NCBI GenBank assembly: GCA_039105265.1
Contig: JAPFFF010000008.1
Location: 4,650,001-4,714,000 of the forward strand
Direction of reading: 5' to 3'
Length of the DNA: 64,000 nt
From: Tritrichomonas musculus
Lineage: Eukaryota > Parabasalia > Tritrichomonadida > Tritrichomonadidae
A program made the translations under genes and the position numbers. Under the pieces are notes generated by a model. That model saw only the letters and a list, made by a program, of their open reading frames with translations, made no database searches and was not told where the DNA came from. Shown piece by piece: positions 42,201-53,502 of this stretch (within the stretch, counting starts at the first letter, position 1; each line of letters starts with the position of its first letter).

Positions 42201-44152
42201 ACTCCTTGGCTAAGTTGTATCTTGGGTAAGTTGTTTCTTAGCTGAGTTGCTCCTTGGGTAAGTTGTTTCTTGGCTGAGTTGTTCATTTGCTAAGTTGTTC
42301 ATTTGCTAAGTTGTTTCTTGGCTGAGTTGTTCATTTGCTAAGTTACTCCTTGGCTAAGTTGTTTCTTGGGTAAGTTGTTTCTTAGCTGAGTTGCTTCTTG
42401 GGTAAGTTGTTTCTTAGCTGAGTTGCTTCTTGGGTAAGTTGTTTCTTAACTGAATTGTTCATTTGCTAAGTTGTTCATTTGCTAAGTTGTTCATTTGCTA
42501 AGTTACTCCTTGGCTAAGTTGTTTCTTGGGTAAGTTGTTTCTTAACTGATTTGTTCATTTGCTAAGTTGTTCATTTGCTAAGTTGTTCATTTGCTAAGTT
42601 ACTCCTTGGATAAGTTGTTTCTTGGCTAAGTTGTTCATTTGCTAAGTTGTTCATTTGCTAAGTTGTCTCTTGGCTGAGTTGTTCATTTGCTAAGTTACTC
42701 CTTGGATAAGTTGTTTCTTGGCTGAGTTGTTCATTTGCTAAGTTGTTCATTTGCTAAGTTGTTTCTTGGCTGAGTTGTTCATTTGCTAAGTTACTCCTTG
42801 GATAAGTTGTTTCTTGGCTGAGTTGTTCATTTACTAAGTTACTCCTTGGCTAAGTTGTTTCTTGGGTAAGTTGTTTCTTAGCTGAGTTGCTCCTTGGGTA
42901 AGTTGTTTCTTGGCTGAGTTGTTCATTTGCTAAGTTACTCCTTGGCTAAGTTACTCCTTGGCTAAGTTGTTTCTTGGGTAAGTTGTTTCTTAACTGAATT
43001 GTTCATTTGCTAAGTTGTTCATTTGCTAAGTTGTTTCCTGGCTGAGTTGTTCATTTGCTAAGTTGTTCATTTGCTAAGTTGTTTCTTGGCTGAGTTGTTC
43101 ATTTGCTAAGTTACTCCTTGGCTAAGTTGTTTCTTGGGTAAGTTGTTTCTTAACTGAATTGTTCATTTGCTAAGTTGTTCATTTGCTAAGTTGTTCATTT
43201 GCTAAGTTACTCCTTGGATAAGTTGTTTCTTGGGTAAGTTGTTTCTTAACTGAATTGTTCATTTGCTAAGTTGTTCATTTGCTAAGTTGTTCATTTGCTA
43301 AGTTGTTTCTTGGCTGAGTTGTTTCTTGGGTAAGTTGTTTCTTAACTGAATTGTTCATTTGCTAAGTTGTTCATTTGCTAAGTTGTTCATTTGCTAAGTT
43401 GTTTCTTAACTGAATTGTTCATTTGCTAAGTTGTTCATTTGCTAAGTTGTTCATTTGCTAAGTTGTTTCTTAACTGAATTGTTCATTTGCTAAGTTGTTC
43501 ATTTGCTAAGTTGTTCATTTGCTAAGTTACTCCTTGGATAAGTTGTTTCTTGGGTAAGTTGTTTCTTAACTGAATTGTTCATTTGCTAAGTTGTTCATTT
43601 GCTAAGTTGTTCATTTGCTAAGTTACTCCTTGGATAAGTTGTTTCTTGGCTAAGTTGTTTCTTGGCTGAGTTGTTCATTTGCTAAGTTGTTTATTTGCTA
43701 AGTTGTTTCTTGGCTGAGTTGTTTCTTGGGTAAGTTGTTTCTTAACTGAATTGTTCATTTGCTAAGTTGTTCATTTGCTAAGTTACTCCTTGGCTAAGTT
43801 GTTTCTTGGGTAAGTTGTTTCTTAACTGAATTGTTCATTTGCTAAGTTGTTCATTTGCTAAGTTGTTCATTTGCTAAGTTACTCCTTGGATAAGTTGTTT
43901 CTTGGCTAAGTTGTTTCTTGGGTAAGTAGTTTCTTAGCTGAGTTGCTCCTTGGGTAAGTTGTTTCTTAACTGAATTGTTCATTTGCTAAGTTGTTCATTT
44001 GCTAAGTTACTCCTTGGCTAAGTTGTTTCTTGGGTAAGTTGTTTCTTAACTGAATTGTTCATTTGCTAAGTTGTTCATTTGCTAAGTTGTTCATTTGCTA
44101 AGTTACTCCTTGGATAAGTTGTTTCTTGGCTAAGTTGTTTCTTGGGTAAGTT
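36208..44152 (+). repeat. Higher-order repeat copy B (8,048-bp period)
   Basis: Near-identical to copy A at an offset of 8,048 bp and almost abutting it, so the two form a direct tandem duplication. Only a few differences were seen, at the left edge. Confidence 0.85.
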
Positions 44153-47100
44153 GTTTCTTAGCTGAGTTGTTTCTTGGGTAAGTTGTTTCTTAACTGAATT
44201 GTTCATTTGCTAAGTTGTTCATTTGCTAAGTTACTCCTTGGCTAAGTTGTTTCTTGGGTAAGTTGTTTCTTAGCTGAGTTGCTCCTTGGGTAAGTTGTTT
44301 CTTGGCTGAGTTGTTCATTTGCTAAGTTACTCCTTGGCTAAGTTGTTTCTTGGGTAAGTTGTTTCTTGGCTGAGTTGTTCATTTGCTAAGTTGTTCATTT
44401 GCTAAGTTGTTTCTTGGCTGAGTTGTTCATTTGCTAAGTTGTTTCTTGACTGAGTTGCTTCTTTGGTAAGTTGTTTCTTAGCTGAGTTGCTTCTTGGGTA
44501 AGTTGTTTCTTGGCTGAGTTGTTCATTTGCTAAGTTACTCCTTGGCTAAGTTGTTTCTTGGGTAAGTTGTTTCTTAGCTGAGTTGTTCATTTGCTAAGTT
44601 GTTCATTTGCTAAGTTGTTCATTTGCTAAGTTGTTCATTTGCTAAGTTGTTTCTTGGCTGAGTTGTTCATTTGCTAAGTTACTCATTGGCTAAGTTGTTT
44701 CTTGGGTAAGTTGTTTCTTAGCTGAGTTGTTCATTTGCTAAGTTGTTCATTTGCTAAGTTGTTCATTTGCTAAGTTGTTCATTTGCTAAGTTGTTTCTTG
44801 GCTGAGTTGTTCATTTGCTAAGTTACTCCTTGGCTAAGTTGTTTCTTGGGTAAGTTGTTTCTTAGCTGAGTTGCTTCTTGGGTAAGTTGTTTCTTAGCTG
44901 AGTTGCTTCTTGGGTAAGTTGTTTCTTAACTGAATTGTTCATTTGCTAAGTTGTTCATTTGCTAAGTTACTCCTTGGCTAAGTTGTTTCTTGAGTAAGTT
45001 GTTTCTTAGCTGAGTTGTTCATTTGCTAAGTTGTTCATTTGCTAAGTTACTCCTTGGATAAGTTGTTTCTTGGCTAAGTTGTTTCTTGGCTGAGTTGTTC
45101 ATTTGCTAAGTTGTTCATTTGCTAAGTTGTTTCTTGGCTGAGTTGTTCATTTGCTAAGTTACTCCTTGGATAAGTTGTTTCTTGGCTAAGTTGTTTCTTG
45201 GCTGAGTTATTCATTTGCTAAGTTGTTCATTTGCTAAGTTGTTTCTTGGCTGAGTTGTTCATTTGCTAAGTTACTCCTTGGATAAGTTGTTTCTTGGCTG
45301 AGTTGTTCATTTGCTAAGTTGTTCATTTGCTAAGTTGTTTCTTGGCTGAGTTGTTCATTTGCTAAGTTACTCCTTGGCTAAGTTGTTTCTTCGGTAAGTT
45401 GTTTCTTAACTGAATTGTTCATTTGCTAAGTTGTTCATTTGCTAAGTTGTTTCTTGGCTGAGTTGTTTCTTGGGTAAGTTGTTTCTTAACTGAATTGTTC
45501 ATTTGCTAAGTTGTTCATTTGCTAAGTTGTTCATTTGCTAAGTTACTCCTTGGCTAAGTTGTTTCTTGGGTAAGTTGTTTCTTAACTGAATTGTTCATTT
45601 TCTAAGTTGTTCATTTGCTAAGTTGTTCATTTGCTAAGTTACTCCTTGGATAAGTTGTTTCTTGGCTGAGTTGTTCATTTGCTAAGTTACTCCTTGGCTA
45701 AGTTGTTTCTTGGGTAAGTTGTTTCTTAACTGAATTGTTCATTTTCTAAGTTGTTCATTTGCTAAGTTGTTCATTTGCTAAGTTACTCCTTGGATAAGTT
45801 GTTTCTTGGCTGAGTTGTTCATTTGCTAAGTTACTCCTTGGCTAAGTTGTTTCTTGGGTAAGTTGTTTCTTAGCTGAGTTGCTCCTTGGGTAAGTTGTTT
45901 CTTGGCTGAGTTGTTCATTTGCTAAGTTACTCCTTGGCTAAGTTGTTTCTTCGGTAAGTTGTTTCTTAACTGAATTGTTCATTTGCTAAGTTGTTCATTT
46001 GCTAAGTTGTTTCTTGGCTGAGTTGTTTCTTGGGTAAGTTGTTTCTTAACTGAATTGTTCATTTGCTAAGTTGTTCATTTGCTAAGTTACTCCTTGGCTA
46101 AGTTGTTTCTTGGGTAAGTTGTTTCTTAACTGAATTGTTCATTTGCTAAGTTGTTCATTTGCTAAGTTGTTTCTTGGCTGAGTTGTTCATTTGCTAAGTT
46201 GTTTATTTGCTAAGTTGTTCATTTGCTAAGTTACTCCTTGGCTAAGTTGTTTCTTGGGTAAGTTGTTTCTTAGCTGAGTTGCTTCTTGGGTAAGTTGTTT
46301 CTTAGCTGAGTTGCTTCTTGGGTAAGTTGTTTCTTAACTGAATTGTTCATTTGCTAAGTTGTTCATTTGCTAAGTTACTCCTTGGCTAAGTTGTTTCTTG
46401 AGTAAGTTGTTTCTTAGCTGAGTTGTTCATTTGCTAAGTTGTTCATTTGCTAAGTTACTCCTTGGATAAGTTGTTTCTTGGCTAAGTTGTTTCTTGGCTG
46501 AGTTGTTCATTTGCTAAGTTGTTCATTTGCTAAGTTGTTTCTTGGCTGAGTTGTTCATTTGCTAAGTTGTTCATTTGCTAAGTTGTTTCTTGGCTGAGTT
46601 GTTCATTTGCTAAGTTACTCCTTGGATAAGTTGTTTCTTGGCTGAGTTGTTCATTTGCTAAGTTGTTCATTTGCTAAGTTGTTTCTTGGCTGAGTTGTTC
46701 ATTTGCTAAGTTACTCCTTGGCTAAGTTGTTTCTTCGGTAAGTTGTTTCTTAACTGAATTGTTCATTTGCTAAGTTGTTCATTTGCTAAGTTGTTTCTTG
46801 GCTGAGTTGTTTCTTGGGTAAGTTGTTTCTTAACTGAATTGTTCATTTGCTAAGTTGTTCATTTGCTAAGTTGTTCATTTGCTAAGTTACTCCTTGGCTA
46901 AGTTGTTTCTTGGGTAAGTTGTTTCTTAACTGAATTGTTCATTTTCTAAGTTGTTCATTTGCTAAGTTGTTCATTTGCTAAGTTACTCCTTGGATAAGTT
47001 GTTTCTTGGCTGAGTTGTTCATTTGCTAAGTTACTCCTTGGCTAAGTTGTTTCTTGGGTAAGTTGTTTCTTAACTGAATTGTTCATTTTCTAAGTTGTTC

Positions 47101-49737
47101 ATTTGCTAAGTTGTTCATTTGCTAAGTTACTCCTTGGATAAGTTGTTTCTTGGCTGAGTTGTTCATTTGCTAAGTTACTCCTTGGCTAAGTTGTTTCTTG
47201 GGTAAGTTGTTTCTTAGCTGAGTTGCTCCTTGGGTAAGTTGTTTCTTGGCTGAGTTGTTCATTTGCTAAGTTACTCCTTGGCTAAGTTGTTTCTTCGGTA
47301 AGTTGTTTCTTAACTGAATTGTTCATTTGCTAAGTTGTTCATTTGCTAAGTTGTTTCTTGGCTGAGTTGTTTCTTGGGTAAGTTGTTTCTTAACTGAATT
47401 GTTCATTTGCTAAGTTGTTCATTTGCTAAGTTACTCCTTGGCTAAGTTGTTTCTTGGGTAAGTTGTTTCTTAACTGAATTGTTCATTTGCTAAGTTGTTC
47501 ATTTGCTAAGTTGTTTCTTGGCTGAGTTGTTCATTTGCTAAGTTGTTTATTTGCTAAGTTGTTCATTTGCTAAGTTACTCCTTGGCTAAGTTGTTTCTTG
47601 GGTAAGTTGTTTCTTAACTGAATTGTTCATTTGCTAAGTTGTTCATTTGCTAAGTTACTCCTTGGATAAGTTGTTTCTTGGCTAAGTTGTTTCTTGGCTG
47701 AGTTGTTCATTTGCTAAGTTGTTTATTTGCTAAGTTGTTCATTTGCTAAGTTACTCCTTGGCTAAGTTGTTTCTTGGGTAAGTTGTTTCTTAACTGAATT
47801 GTTCATTTGCTAAGTTGTTCATTTGCTAAGTTGTTCATTTGCTAAGTTACTCCTTGGATAAGTTGTTTCTTGGCTGAGTTGTTCATTTGCTAAGTTACTC
47901 CTTGGCTAAGTTGTTTCTTGGGTAAGTTGTTTCTTAGCTGAGTTGCTTCTTGGGTAAGTTGTTTCTTGGCTGAGTTGTTCATTTGCTAAGTTACTCCTTG
48001 GCTAAGTTGTTTCTTGGGTAAGTTGTTTCTTAGCTGAGTTGCTTCTTGGGTAAGTTGTTTCTTGGCTGAGTTGTTCATTTGCTAAGTTGCTCCTTGGGTA
48101 AGTTGTTTCTTGGCTAAGTTGTTTCTTGGCTAAGTTGTTCATTTGCTAAGTTGTTTCTTGGCTGAGTTGTTCATTTGCTAAGTTACTCCTTGGCTAAGTT
48201 GTTTCTTCGGTAAGTTGTTTCTTAACTGAATTGTTCATTTGCTAAGTTGTTCATTTGCTAAGTTGTTTCTTGGCTGAGTTGTTTCTTGGGTAAGTTGTTT
48301 CTTAACTGAATTGTTCATTTGCTAAGTTGTTCATTTGCTAAGTTGTTCATTTGCTAAGTTACTCCTTGGCTAAGTTGTTTCTTGGGTAAGTTGTTTCTTA
48401 ACTGAATTGTTCATTTTCTAAGTTGTTCATTTGCTAAGTTGTTCATTTGCTAAGTTACTCCTTGGATAAGTTGTTTCTTGGCTGAGTTGTTCATTTGCTA
48501 AGTTACTCCTTGGCTAAGTTGTTTCTTGGGTAAGTTGTTTCTTAGCTGAGTTGCTCCTTGGGTAAGTTGTTTCTTGGCTGAGTTGTTCATTTGCTAAGTT
48601 GTTCATTTGCTAAGTTGTTTCTTGGCTGAGTTGTTCATTTGCTAAGTTACTCCTTGGCTAAGTTGTTTCTTGGGTAAGTTGTTTCTTAACTGAATTGTTC
48701 ATTTGCTAAGTTGTTCATTTGCTAAGTTGTTCATTTGCTAAGTTACTCCTTGGCTAAGTTGTTTCTTGGGTAAGTTGTTTCTTAGCTGAGTTGCTTCTTG
48801 GGTAAGTTGTTTCTTAACTGAATTGTTCATTTGCTAAGTTGTTCATTTGCTAAGTTACTCCTTGGATAAGTTGTTTCTTGGCTAAGTTGTTTCTTAACTG
48901 AATTGTTCATTTGCTAAGTTGTTCATTTGCTAAGTTGTTCATTTGCTAAGTTACTCCTTGGATAAGTTGTTTCTTGGCTAAGTTGTTTCTTGGCTGAGTT
49001 GTTCATTTGCTAAGTTGTTCATTTGCTAAGTTGTTCATTTGCTAAGTTACTCCTTGGCTAAGTTGTTTCTTGGGTAAGTTGTTTCTTAACTGAATTGTTC
49101 ATTTTCTAAGTTGTTCATTTGCTAAGTTGTTCATTTGCTAAGTTACTCCTTGGATAAGTTGTTTCTTGGCTGAGTTGTTCATTTGCTAAGTTGTTAATTT
49201 GCTAAGTTGTTTCTTGGCTGAGTTGTTCATTTGCTAAGTTGTTTCTTGACTGAGTTGTTCATTTGCTAAGTTACTCCTTGGCTAAGTTGTTTCTTGGGTA
49301 AGTTGTTTCTTGGCTGAGTTGTTCATTTGCTAAGTTGTTCATTTGCTAAGTTGTTTCTTGGCTGAGTTGTTCATTTGCTAAGTTACTCCTTGGCTAAGTT
49401 GTTTCTTGGGTAAGTTGTTTCTTAGCTGAGTTACTCCTTGGGTAAGTTGTTTCTTGGCTGAGTTGTTCATTTGCTAAGTTGTTCATTTGCTAAGTTGTTT
49501 CTTGACTGAGTTGTTCATTTGCTAAGTTGTTTTTTGGCTGAGTTGTTTCTTGGCTGAGTTGCTCCTTGGCTGAGTAGTATCTTGGCTGAGTAGTATCTTG
49601 GTTGAGTAGTATCTTGGCTGAGTTGTTTCTTGGCTGAGTTGCTCCTTAGCTGAGTTGCTCCTTGCATGAGATGCTCCTTGGCTGAGTAGTATCTTGGCTG
49701 AGTTGTTTCTTGGCCTAGTTGATTATTGGCTGAGGAC

Positions 49738-50554
49738 TGATTAAAAAAAATCTAATTGAATTAACTGAATTGATAACAATAATAAAAAAATAAATAAATT
49801 AAAAAAAAAAATAATCTAATTCAATTAATTCAATTAATAAAAAAAAATTCATTTTGAATGAAAACTACCTTTTATTCGCAATTTTGTGCTTAAAAAAGAG
49901 AAGATTCATTGTAAGAATAATACGGAGATTTTAAATATCACAAAAGAACTGCAAAAAAGTTGATTTTAAAATTGAGAGGGCCAGCGTTTATATATATATA
50001 TATAGATTAAGGACGCATACTTGATATTTTTATTTTAAAAAAATGCGTTAATATAATTTTTGATATTTTTTGTTTAAAATATGCTTTTATTAAGGGTAAA
50101 GTTGGCTTTTCTCAACTTTTTTCCACTTTTTGTAATATCTTTCAAAATATTCTATGAGTTTTTGCTAATGGCAAATCTGAAATTTCATTAAAATATAAAA
50201 AATTTATATATTTCTTATCAAATTAACGTTTAATCATTTTTTATTTTATCCATTAAGATTATCATGTATAATCTTAATTTAAAAAAATATAATTAATTTA
50301 AGATTTATTTTTTAAATATGAATATTTTTATTTAGATTGTTTTTTTCGAATTTCTATTTTCTCAAATAATTGAATAAAAAAAATTTCTTTCAAAAAATTG
50401 TGAACCAATTTCTCTCATCAAAAAATAGTTTTATTGAATCAATATGAAAATAAAAAAGATATTTGTAATGAAATTTTATATGGAATACCTTAGTATTGGT
50501 CCTTATGATTTAACAACACCTGAGTAAAAAGATGTATATTTTATTTTATGGAAA
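49738..50554. other. AT-rich spacer between satellite and Polinton-like element
   Basis: No gene is seen. It contains A/T runs, a (TA)n stretch at about 49,990-50,004, and a 7-bp stem AAAGTTG/CAACTTT at 50,098-50,119. A left terminal repeat of the Polinton-like element could lie here, but no matching inverted end was found. Confidence 0.5.
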
Positions 50555-50989
50555 ATGTCGAATGATTATAGAAGCCCACAAGCTGAGATTGTTGGAAGAG
50601 AAGGTATGATGTATAATGAAGCTACCATGAAAAATAAGGACTTAGAGTTTCAACATTTTGGTGTGTTCAGTAATACTAATACTTATTCTGTAACCTTCAA
50701 CCCATATATTAATCGACAACCTACCCAGATTATTGAACATGAGGACCATGTTAGATTTCCAGATATTCGAGAACATATAACCAAACCTGTTCGTGAACCT
50801 CCTGTTAGTATTACAGATGGTGGTTTTTATAGACATATAGGTGAAAAAGATAAACCAGTACCTCTCTTACCAAAATATCTTAAGAAGCCTGAGAAACCAC
50901 CAATGCAAGGTAGAGCAAGAGAATATAATAAACAAGATATTCGATATGGACCTACTCAGCATATCTTTACCCAAAATAACATATATTAA
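50555..50989 (+). CDS. Unknown 144-aa protein of the Polinton-like element
   Basis: The ORF starts at the first ATG (MSNDYRSPQAEIVGREGMM) and has no recognised domain. It is rich in Pro, Tyr and charged residues, with a Pro/Lys segment near residues 98-118 (KYLKKPEKPPMQGR), and lacks membrane segments. Its size and place at the element's left side, followed 24 bp later by another ORF on the same strand, fit a small structural or accessory protein. It may instead be a host gene at the border. Confidence 0.55.
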   Translation: MSNDYRSPQAEIVGREGMMYNEATMKNKDLEFQHFGVFSNTNTYSVTFNPYINRQPTQIIEHEDHVRFPDIREHITKPVREPPVSITDGGFYRHIGEKDKPVPLLPKYLKKPEKPPMQGRAREYNKQDIRYGPTQHIFTQNNIY

Positions 50990-51013
50990 TTTTTTATTGA
51001 ATTTTTTATCCAG

Positions 51014-51460
51014 ATGAAAATGACTACAAGAAACGTCTATGACTATGTCAATGAACTTCGCGCAAAATGTGCTCCAAATTCTAAACAATGTAATTTCTCG
51101 ATACTTTGTGACAAGTACCCAATGAAAGCAGGAGAATGGAGCTATTTAGGCAAAGTACTCTATGTCTCAATCAAGGTAAAAGACAAGTGCCACAGATTTT
51201 ATCCAGATAAGCTCAAAGAACTTGATCTTGACTCAATATTTATTAAGCCTAACTCAAGGAGAAAAATAACTGAAGATTTCGAAGAGTTCTACATAAATGG
51301 AAACACTACCACTCAAGAGTATCAAGGAATCAAATACTACAACTACTCCATTGCAGCTGCTCCTACAAGTCATAAACCAAAAATCGATGCTCTCAAGCAG
51401 AAATACCATATTGAGTCATTTGACATGTTTATTGGAGAACAGCTAGACTTAGTACTTTAA
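51014..51460 (+). CDS. Unknown 148-aa protein of the Polinton-like element
   Basis: A mixed alpha/beta protein (MKMTTRNVYDYVNEL) with no family recognised. There are three Cys in the first third and an acidic/aromatic C-terminus. The ATG used is the first; a second Met lies two codons on. It sits 24 bp after the preceding ORF and 21 bp before the next, all on the plus strand, an arrangement suggesting a compact gene cluster. Confidence 0.55.
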   Translation: MKMTTRNVYDYVNELRAKCAPNSKQCNFSILCDKYPMKAGEWSYLGKVLYVSIKVKDKCHRFYPDKLKELDLDSIFIKPNSRRKITEDFEEFYINGNTTTQEYQGIKYYNYSIAAAPTSHKPKIDALKQKYHIESFDMFIGEQLDLVL

Positions 51461-51481
51461 GCCTATTTTTTCCCAACCTAA

Positions 51482-52006
51482 ATGATTAAGAAGAGGGGTA
51501 CAACCAATGGAGTTCAAGCAAATGTATCTTTAGAACCACCAGCAGCTGCATCATCTACATCAAACATCAACAACAACATTATTATTAATAAGAGAGATGA
51601 TGGCAAGGAAGACATTGTTATTACAAGAGACATTGGAATACAAACAGAACCTGTTGAAGTTGAACCAGATGTACGTAATGTTATACTTGAAGCATATGCA
51701 CAAATACTACTTAATCAAGACAAAGCACTACTAGCTAATATTATATCAAAGAAATGCATCATAGTACCTATTGAATCTCTTAGCAACATCATCAAAGCAA
51801 TACTACATGTTAATGAGGTTGAAGTACAACTTAATGAAGATGTTGGATGTTGTGCAGCTAAGAGCAACCCAATAAAAAAGATAGATGCTATTAAGATTAT
51901 TAAAGATAATGGAGAGGTAATCATTGACTTGAAACAAGTATATAATAAAGAATATTATGAGCTTGTTAATAATTATCATGTATGCTTAAAATATTGCATA
52001 GTATAA
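51482..52006 (+). CDS. Unknown 174-aa protein with IGIQTE motif
   Basis: It has a low-complexity N-terminus (Ala/Ser, then Asn/Ile repeats) and then DIGIQTEPVEVEP near residues 49-61. Two helical segments and a Cys-rich short C-terminus follow. No known domain was recognised. The IGIQTE run is shared with the 639-aa protein of the same element and resembles dynein light chain LC8 ligands (GIQVD/TQT type). That function is inference. Confidence 0.5.
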   Translation: MIKKRGTTNGVQANVSLEPPAAASSTSNINNNIIINKRDDGKEDIVITRDIGIQTEPVEVEPDVRNVILEAYAQILLNQDKALLANIISKKCIIVPIESLSNIIKAILHVNEVEVQLNEDVGCCAAKSNPIKKIDAIKIIKDNGEVIIDLKQVYNKEYYELVNNYHVCLKYCIV

Positions 52007-52062
52007 AAAAAAAGACATATTAAAAAACTAAAAAAAAACTTAAAAAAAATTATTTTTTACTC

Positions 52063-52428
52063 TTACTCCTTGTCTTTTGGAGATGAAGCTTCTTGTTCAT
52101 CATCATCTTCTTGTGTCTCTTGCGAGTCAGGCACTATAGGCACGTTAAAGCCAATAGATTTTGGTTGTGTAGATTGAGGAATCTTTTTATGATAAACCTC
52201 GCAGCTAGTGAGATTCATTTGAGAAAGTGCTTTAGCAATCTTGTTCAAGTTTGCTTGTATCAAAGGATCATAGATGATGCAAACAGTAGATGTTGTCGAG
52301 TTTATTATTTTTTGGTTGAACAGAAATATCACTTCTTTAATAGCATTGGCCACTTCAACATGAGCATTTTTGATAGCAAGCTTTTGTTGTTTTTGGAATT
52401 CTTTGAAGTCATTTCCATAACGAGACAT
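52063..52428 (-). CDS. Unknown 121-aa protein, helical with acidic tail
   Basis: Minus-strand ORF starting MSRYGNDFKEFQKQQ. It has an N-terminal helix, a beta/alpha middle with ANAIKEVIFLF and IYDPLIQANLNKIAKAL, and an acidic C-terminal tail (QETQEDDDEQEA). No family was recognised. It is convergent with the 174-aa ORF and divergent from the basic ORF at 52,442. An Inr-like TCATTTTTTA lies 10 nt upstream of its ATG, supporting it as a real gene. Confidence 0.55.
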   Translation of the reverse strand: MSRYGNDFKEFQKQQKLAIKNAHVEVANAIKEVIFLFNQKIINSTTSTVCIIYDPLIQANLNKIAKALSQMNLTSCEVYHKKIPQSTQPKSIGFNVPIVPDSQETQEDDDEQEASSPKDKE

Positions 52429-52430
52429 TT

Positions 52431-52440
52431 TAAAAAATGA
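52431..52440 (-). promoter_or_regulatory. Inr-like element of the 121-aa ORF
   Basis: TCATTTTTTA on the minus strand has its +1-type adenine at 52,438, 10 nt before the ATG at 52,428. Confidence 0.5.
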
Positions 52441-52441
52441 A

Positions 52442-52666
52442 GTGATTTTGTTTGCGAATGTTCAATTTTCAAAAATAATTCAATTTTTTTTCTCGAATGA
52501 AATCATCAGCCAAAATTTAGATTTGGGTGAGTTCAAAGAAACAGCTATCATCAAGAAGTTGAAGAAGTCCAAGAGTAACAACAACCTCAAAAATTTTGAT
52601 ACTGCAAAAACTGAAACAACAGAAAAACGTGGGAGAAAGCAAAAGTATGCAACAATTGAAGAATGA
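52442..52666 (+). CDS. Short basic AT-hook-like protein part (fossil element)
   Basis: The C-terminal half contains KKLKKSKSNNNL and EKRGRKQKYAT, an AT-hook-like RGRK core in a Lys/Arg-rich context, so DNA binding is likely. Basic coding potential continues downstream. It lies head-to-head with the 121-aa minus ORF and belongs to the Polinton-like cluster by position. No exact family. Confidence 0.4.
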   Translation: MILFANVQFSKIIQFFFSNEIISQNLDLGEFKETAIIKKLKKSKSNNNLKNFDTAKTETTEKRGRKQKYATIEE

Positions 52667-52764
52667 AATGAAGCACGTAAACAACAACAAAAGGCATATC
52701 GTGAAAGAAAGAAAAAAGAAGTACAAAGTATGAAGGAAAAAATAATGGCGTATGAAAGCAAAAA

Positions 52765-52861
52765 GGTATCACATGAAGAATGAGGTATCACATCAGGAAA
52801 TAGGTATCACATCAGGAAAAAGGTATCATATGAGGAAAATAGGTATCATATGAGGAAAAAC
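52765..52861 (+). repeat. Five-copy 19-20-bp tandem repeat
   Basis: GGTATCACATCAGGAAA-type units start at 52,765, 52,784, 52,803, 52,822 and 52,842. The later two carry GGTATCATATGAGG. Confidence 0.85.
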
Positions 52862-52916
52862 AAGTAGATAAAAAAATTTTTTTTTAGTTATTCATTTTTT
52901 TTGTAGTACATTGTTA

Positions 52917-53312
52917 TTAGCTTATTGTTTTTTTCACTCTCTTATGAGTAAAGTGTCTCTTTGTTCCATCGAGGTGCCCGAAACCAAGTCGACTAATAGA
53001 TAGTTCATGACCAAAGAACATGTTGTACAAGTTAACAATATCTCTTGCAGGATAACAATCTTTTTCAAGGTTGTCAAACCATTCATCATACCTCTTTTTT
53101 TGTTTTGCTCGAAGTCGATGTGCATCATTTTCAAGAGCTTGAGCATAATTTTCACACATCGTTCTTAAGTTTGATGTATCATCTTCAACTTTTAGTTGTG
53201 ATATTTTTTTCGACATTTTTATATTTATTTTGTAGTCGAATGAATCACAATCTTTAGGAGGTGTTTGTTTTTGTAAAATATCTTCTATTTTATCTTCTTC
53301 TTCATTCATCAT
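52917..53312 (-). CDS. Unknown 131-aa basic/helical protein
   Basis: It has an acidic N-terminus (MMNEEEDKIEDIL), a central helix with ALENDAHRLRAKQKKRYDEW, and a basic C-terminus ending HFTHKRVKKTIS. No family was recognised. A methionine at about residue 33 could be an alternative start. An Inr-like TCACTATTA (53,321-53,329, minus strand) lies 15 nt upstream of the first ATG, favouring the full-length form. It is part of the Polinton-like cluster by position. Confidence 0.5.
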   Translation of the reverse strand: MMNEEEDKIEDILQKQTPPKDCDSFDYKINIKMSKKISQLKVEDDTSNLRTMCENYAQALENDAHRLRAKQKKRYDEWFDNLEKDCYPARDIVNLYNMFFGHELSISRLGFGHLDGTKRHFTHKRVKKTIS

Positions 53313-53320
53313 TAATAAAA

Positions 53321-53329
53321 TAATAGTGA
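53321..53329 (-). promoter_or_regulatory. Inr-like element of the 131-aa ORF
   Basis: TCACTATTA on the minus strand has its adenine at 53,327, 15 nt upstream of the ATG at 53,312. Confidence 0.4.
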
Positions 53330-53486
53330 TATTAATAAATATATTTTTTTAAAATTTCAATATATTTTATTTTTTTTAATTCAATTTTTGAATTTTTATA
53401 GTGTATTTAACTTTTTCAAAGAAAAATATCCACCTTCGAGTTTTTCTACGAGATTTAAAATTTAGTGATATCAACTAGAAAATAGA

Positions 53487-53494
53487 TCATTTTT
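53487..53494 (+). promoter_or_regulatory. Inr-like element of the coiled-coil gene
   Basis: TCATTTTT has its adenine at 53,489, 14 nt before the ATG at 53,503. Confidence 0.5.
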
Positions 53495-53502
53495 ATACTT
53501 GT

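Larger units (their letters stand above)
24774..49737 (+). repeat. 25-kb satellite of about 1,560 16-bp units
   Basis: The array consists of 16-bp variants, chiefly GTTGTTCATTTGCTAA, GTTGTTTCTTGGCTGA, GTTGTTTCTTGGGTAA, GTTGCTTCTTGGGTAA and GTTACTCCTTGGCTAA, plus rarer forms (GTTGTTTCTTAACTGA, GTTGTATCTTGGGTAA). The G starting each unit falls at the same position modulo 16 at every point checked from 24,774 to 49,734, so there is no net slippage. The plus strand is strongly G/T-biased. Stops occur in all frames over runs of GTTGTTCATTTGCTAA, so it does not encode a long protein. It contains nested higher-order duplications. Edge units at both ends are more divergent than internal ones, as expected for unequal exchange. 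A centromeric or heterochromatic satellite is possible. Confidence 0.95.

Noticed and set aside
24774-49737. CRISPR-like array
   Set aside because: Units are contiguous 16-bp variants with no unique spacers, and the genome is eukaryotic.
24774-49737. Giant repeat-protein gene across the whole satellite
   Set aside because: Runs of GTTGTTCATTTGCTAA place stops in every frame on both strands; no long frame is open.
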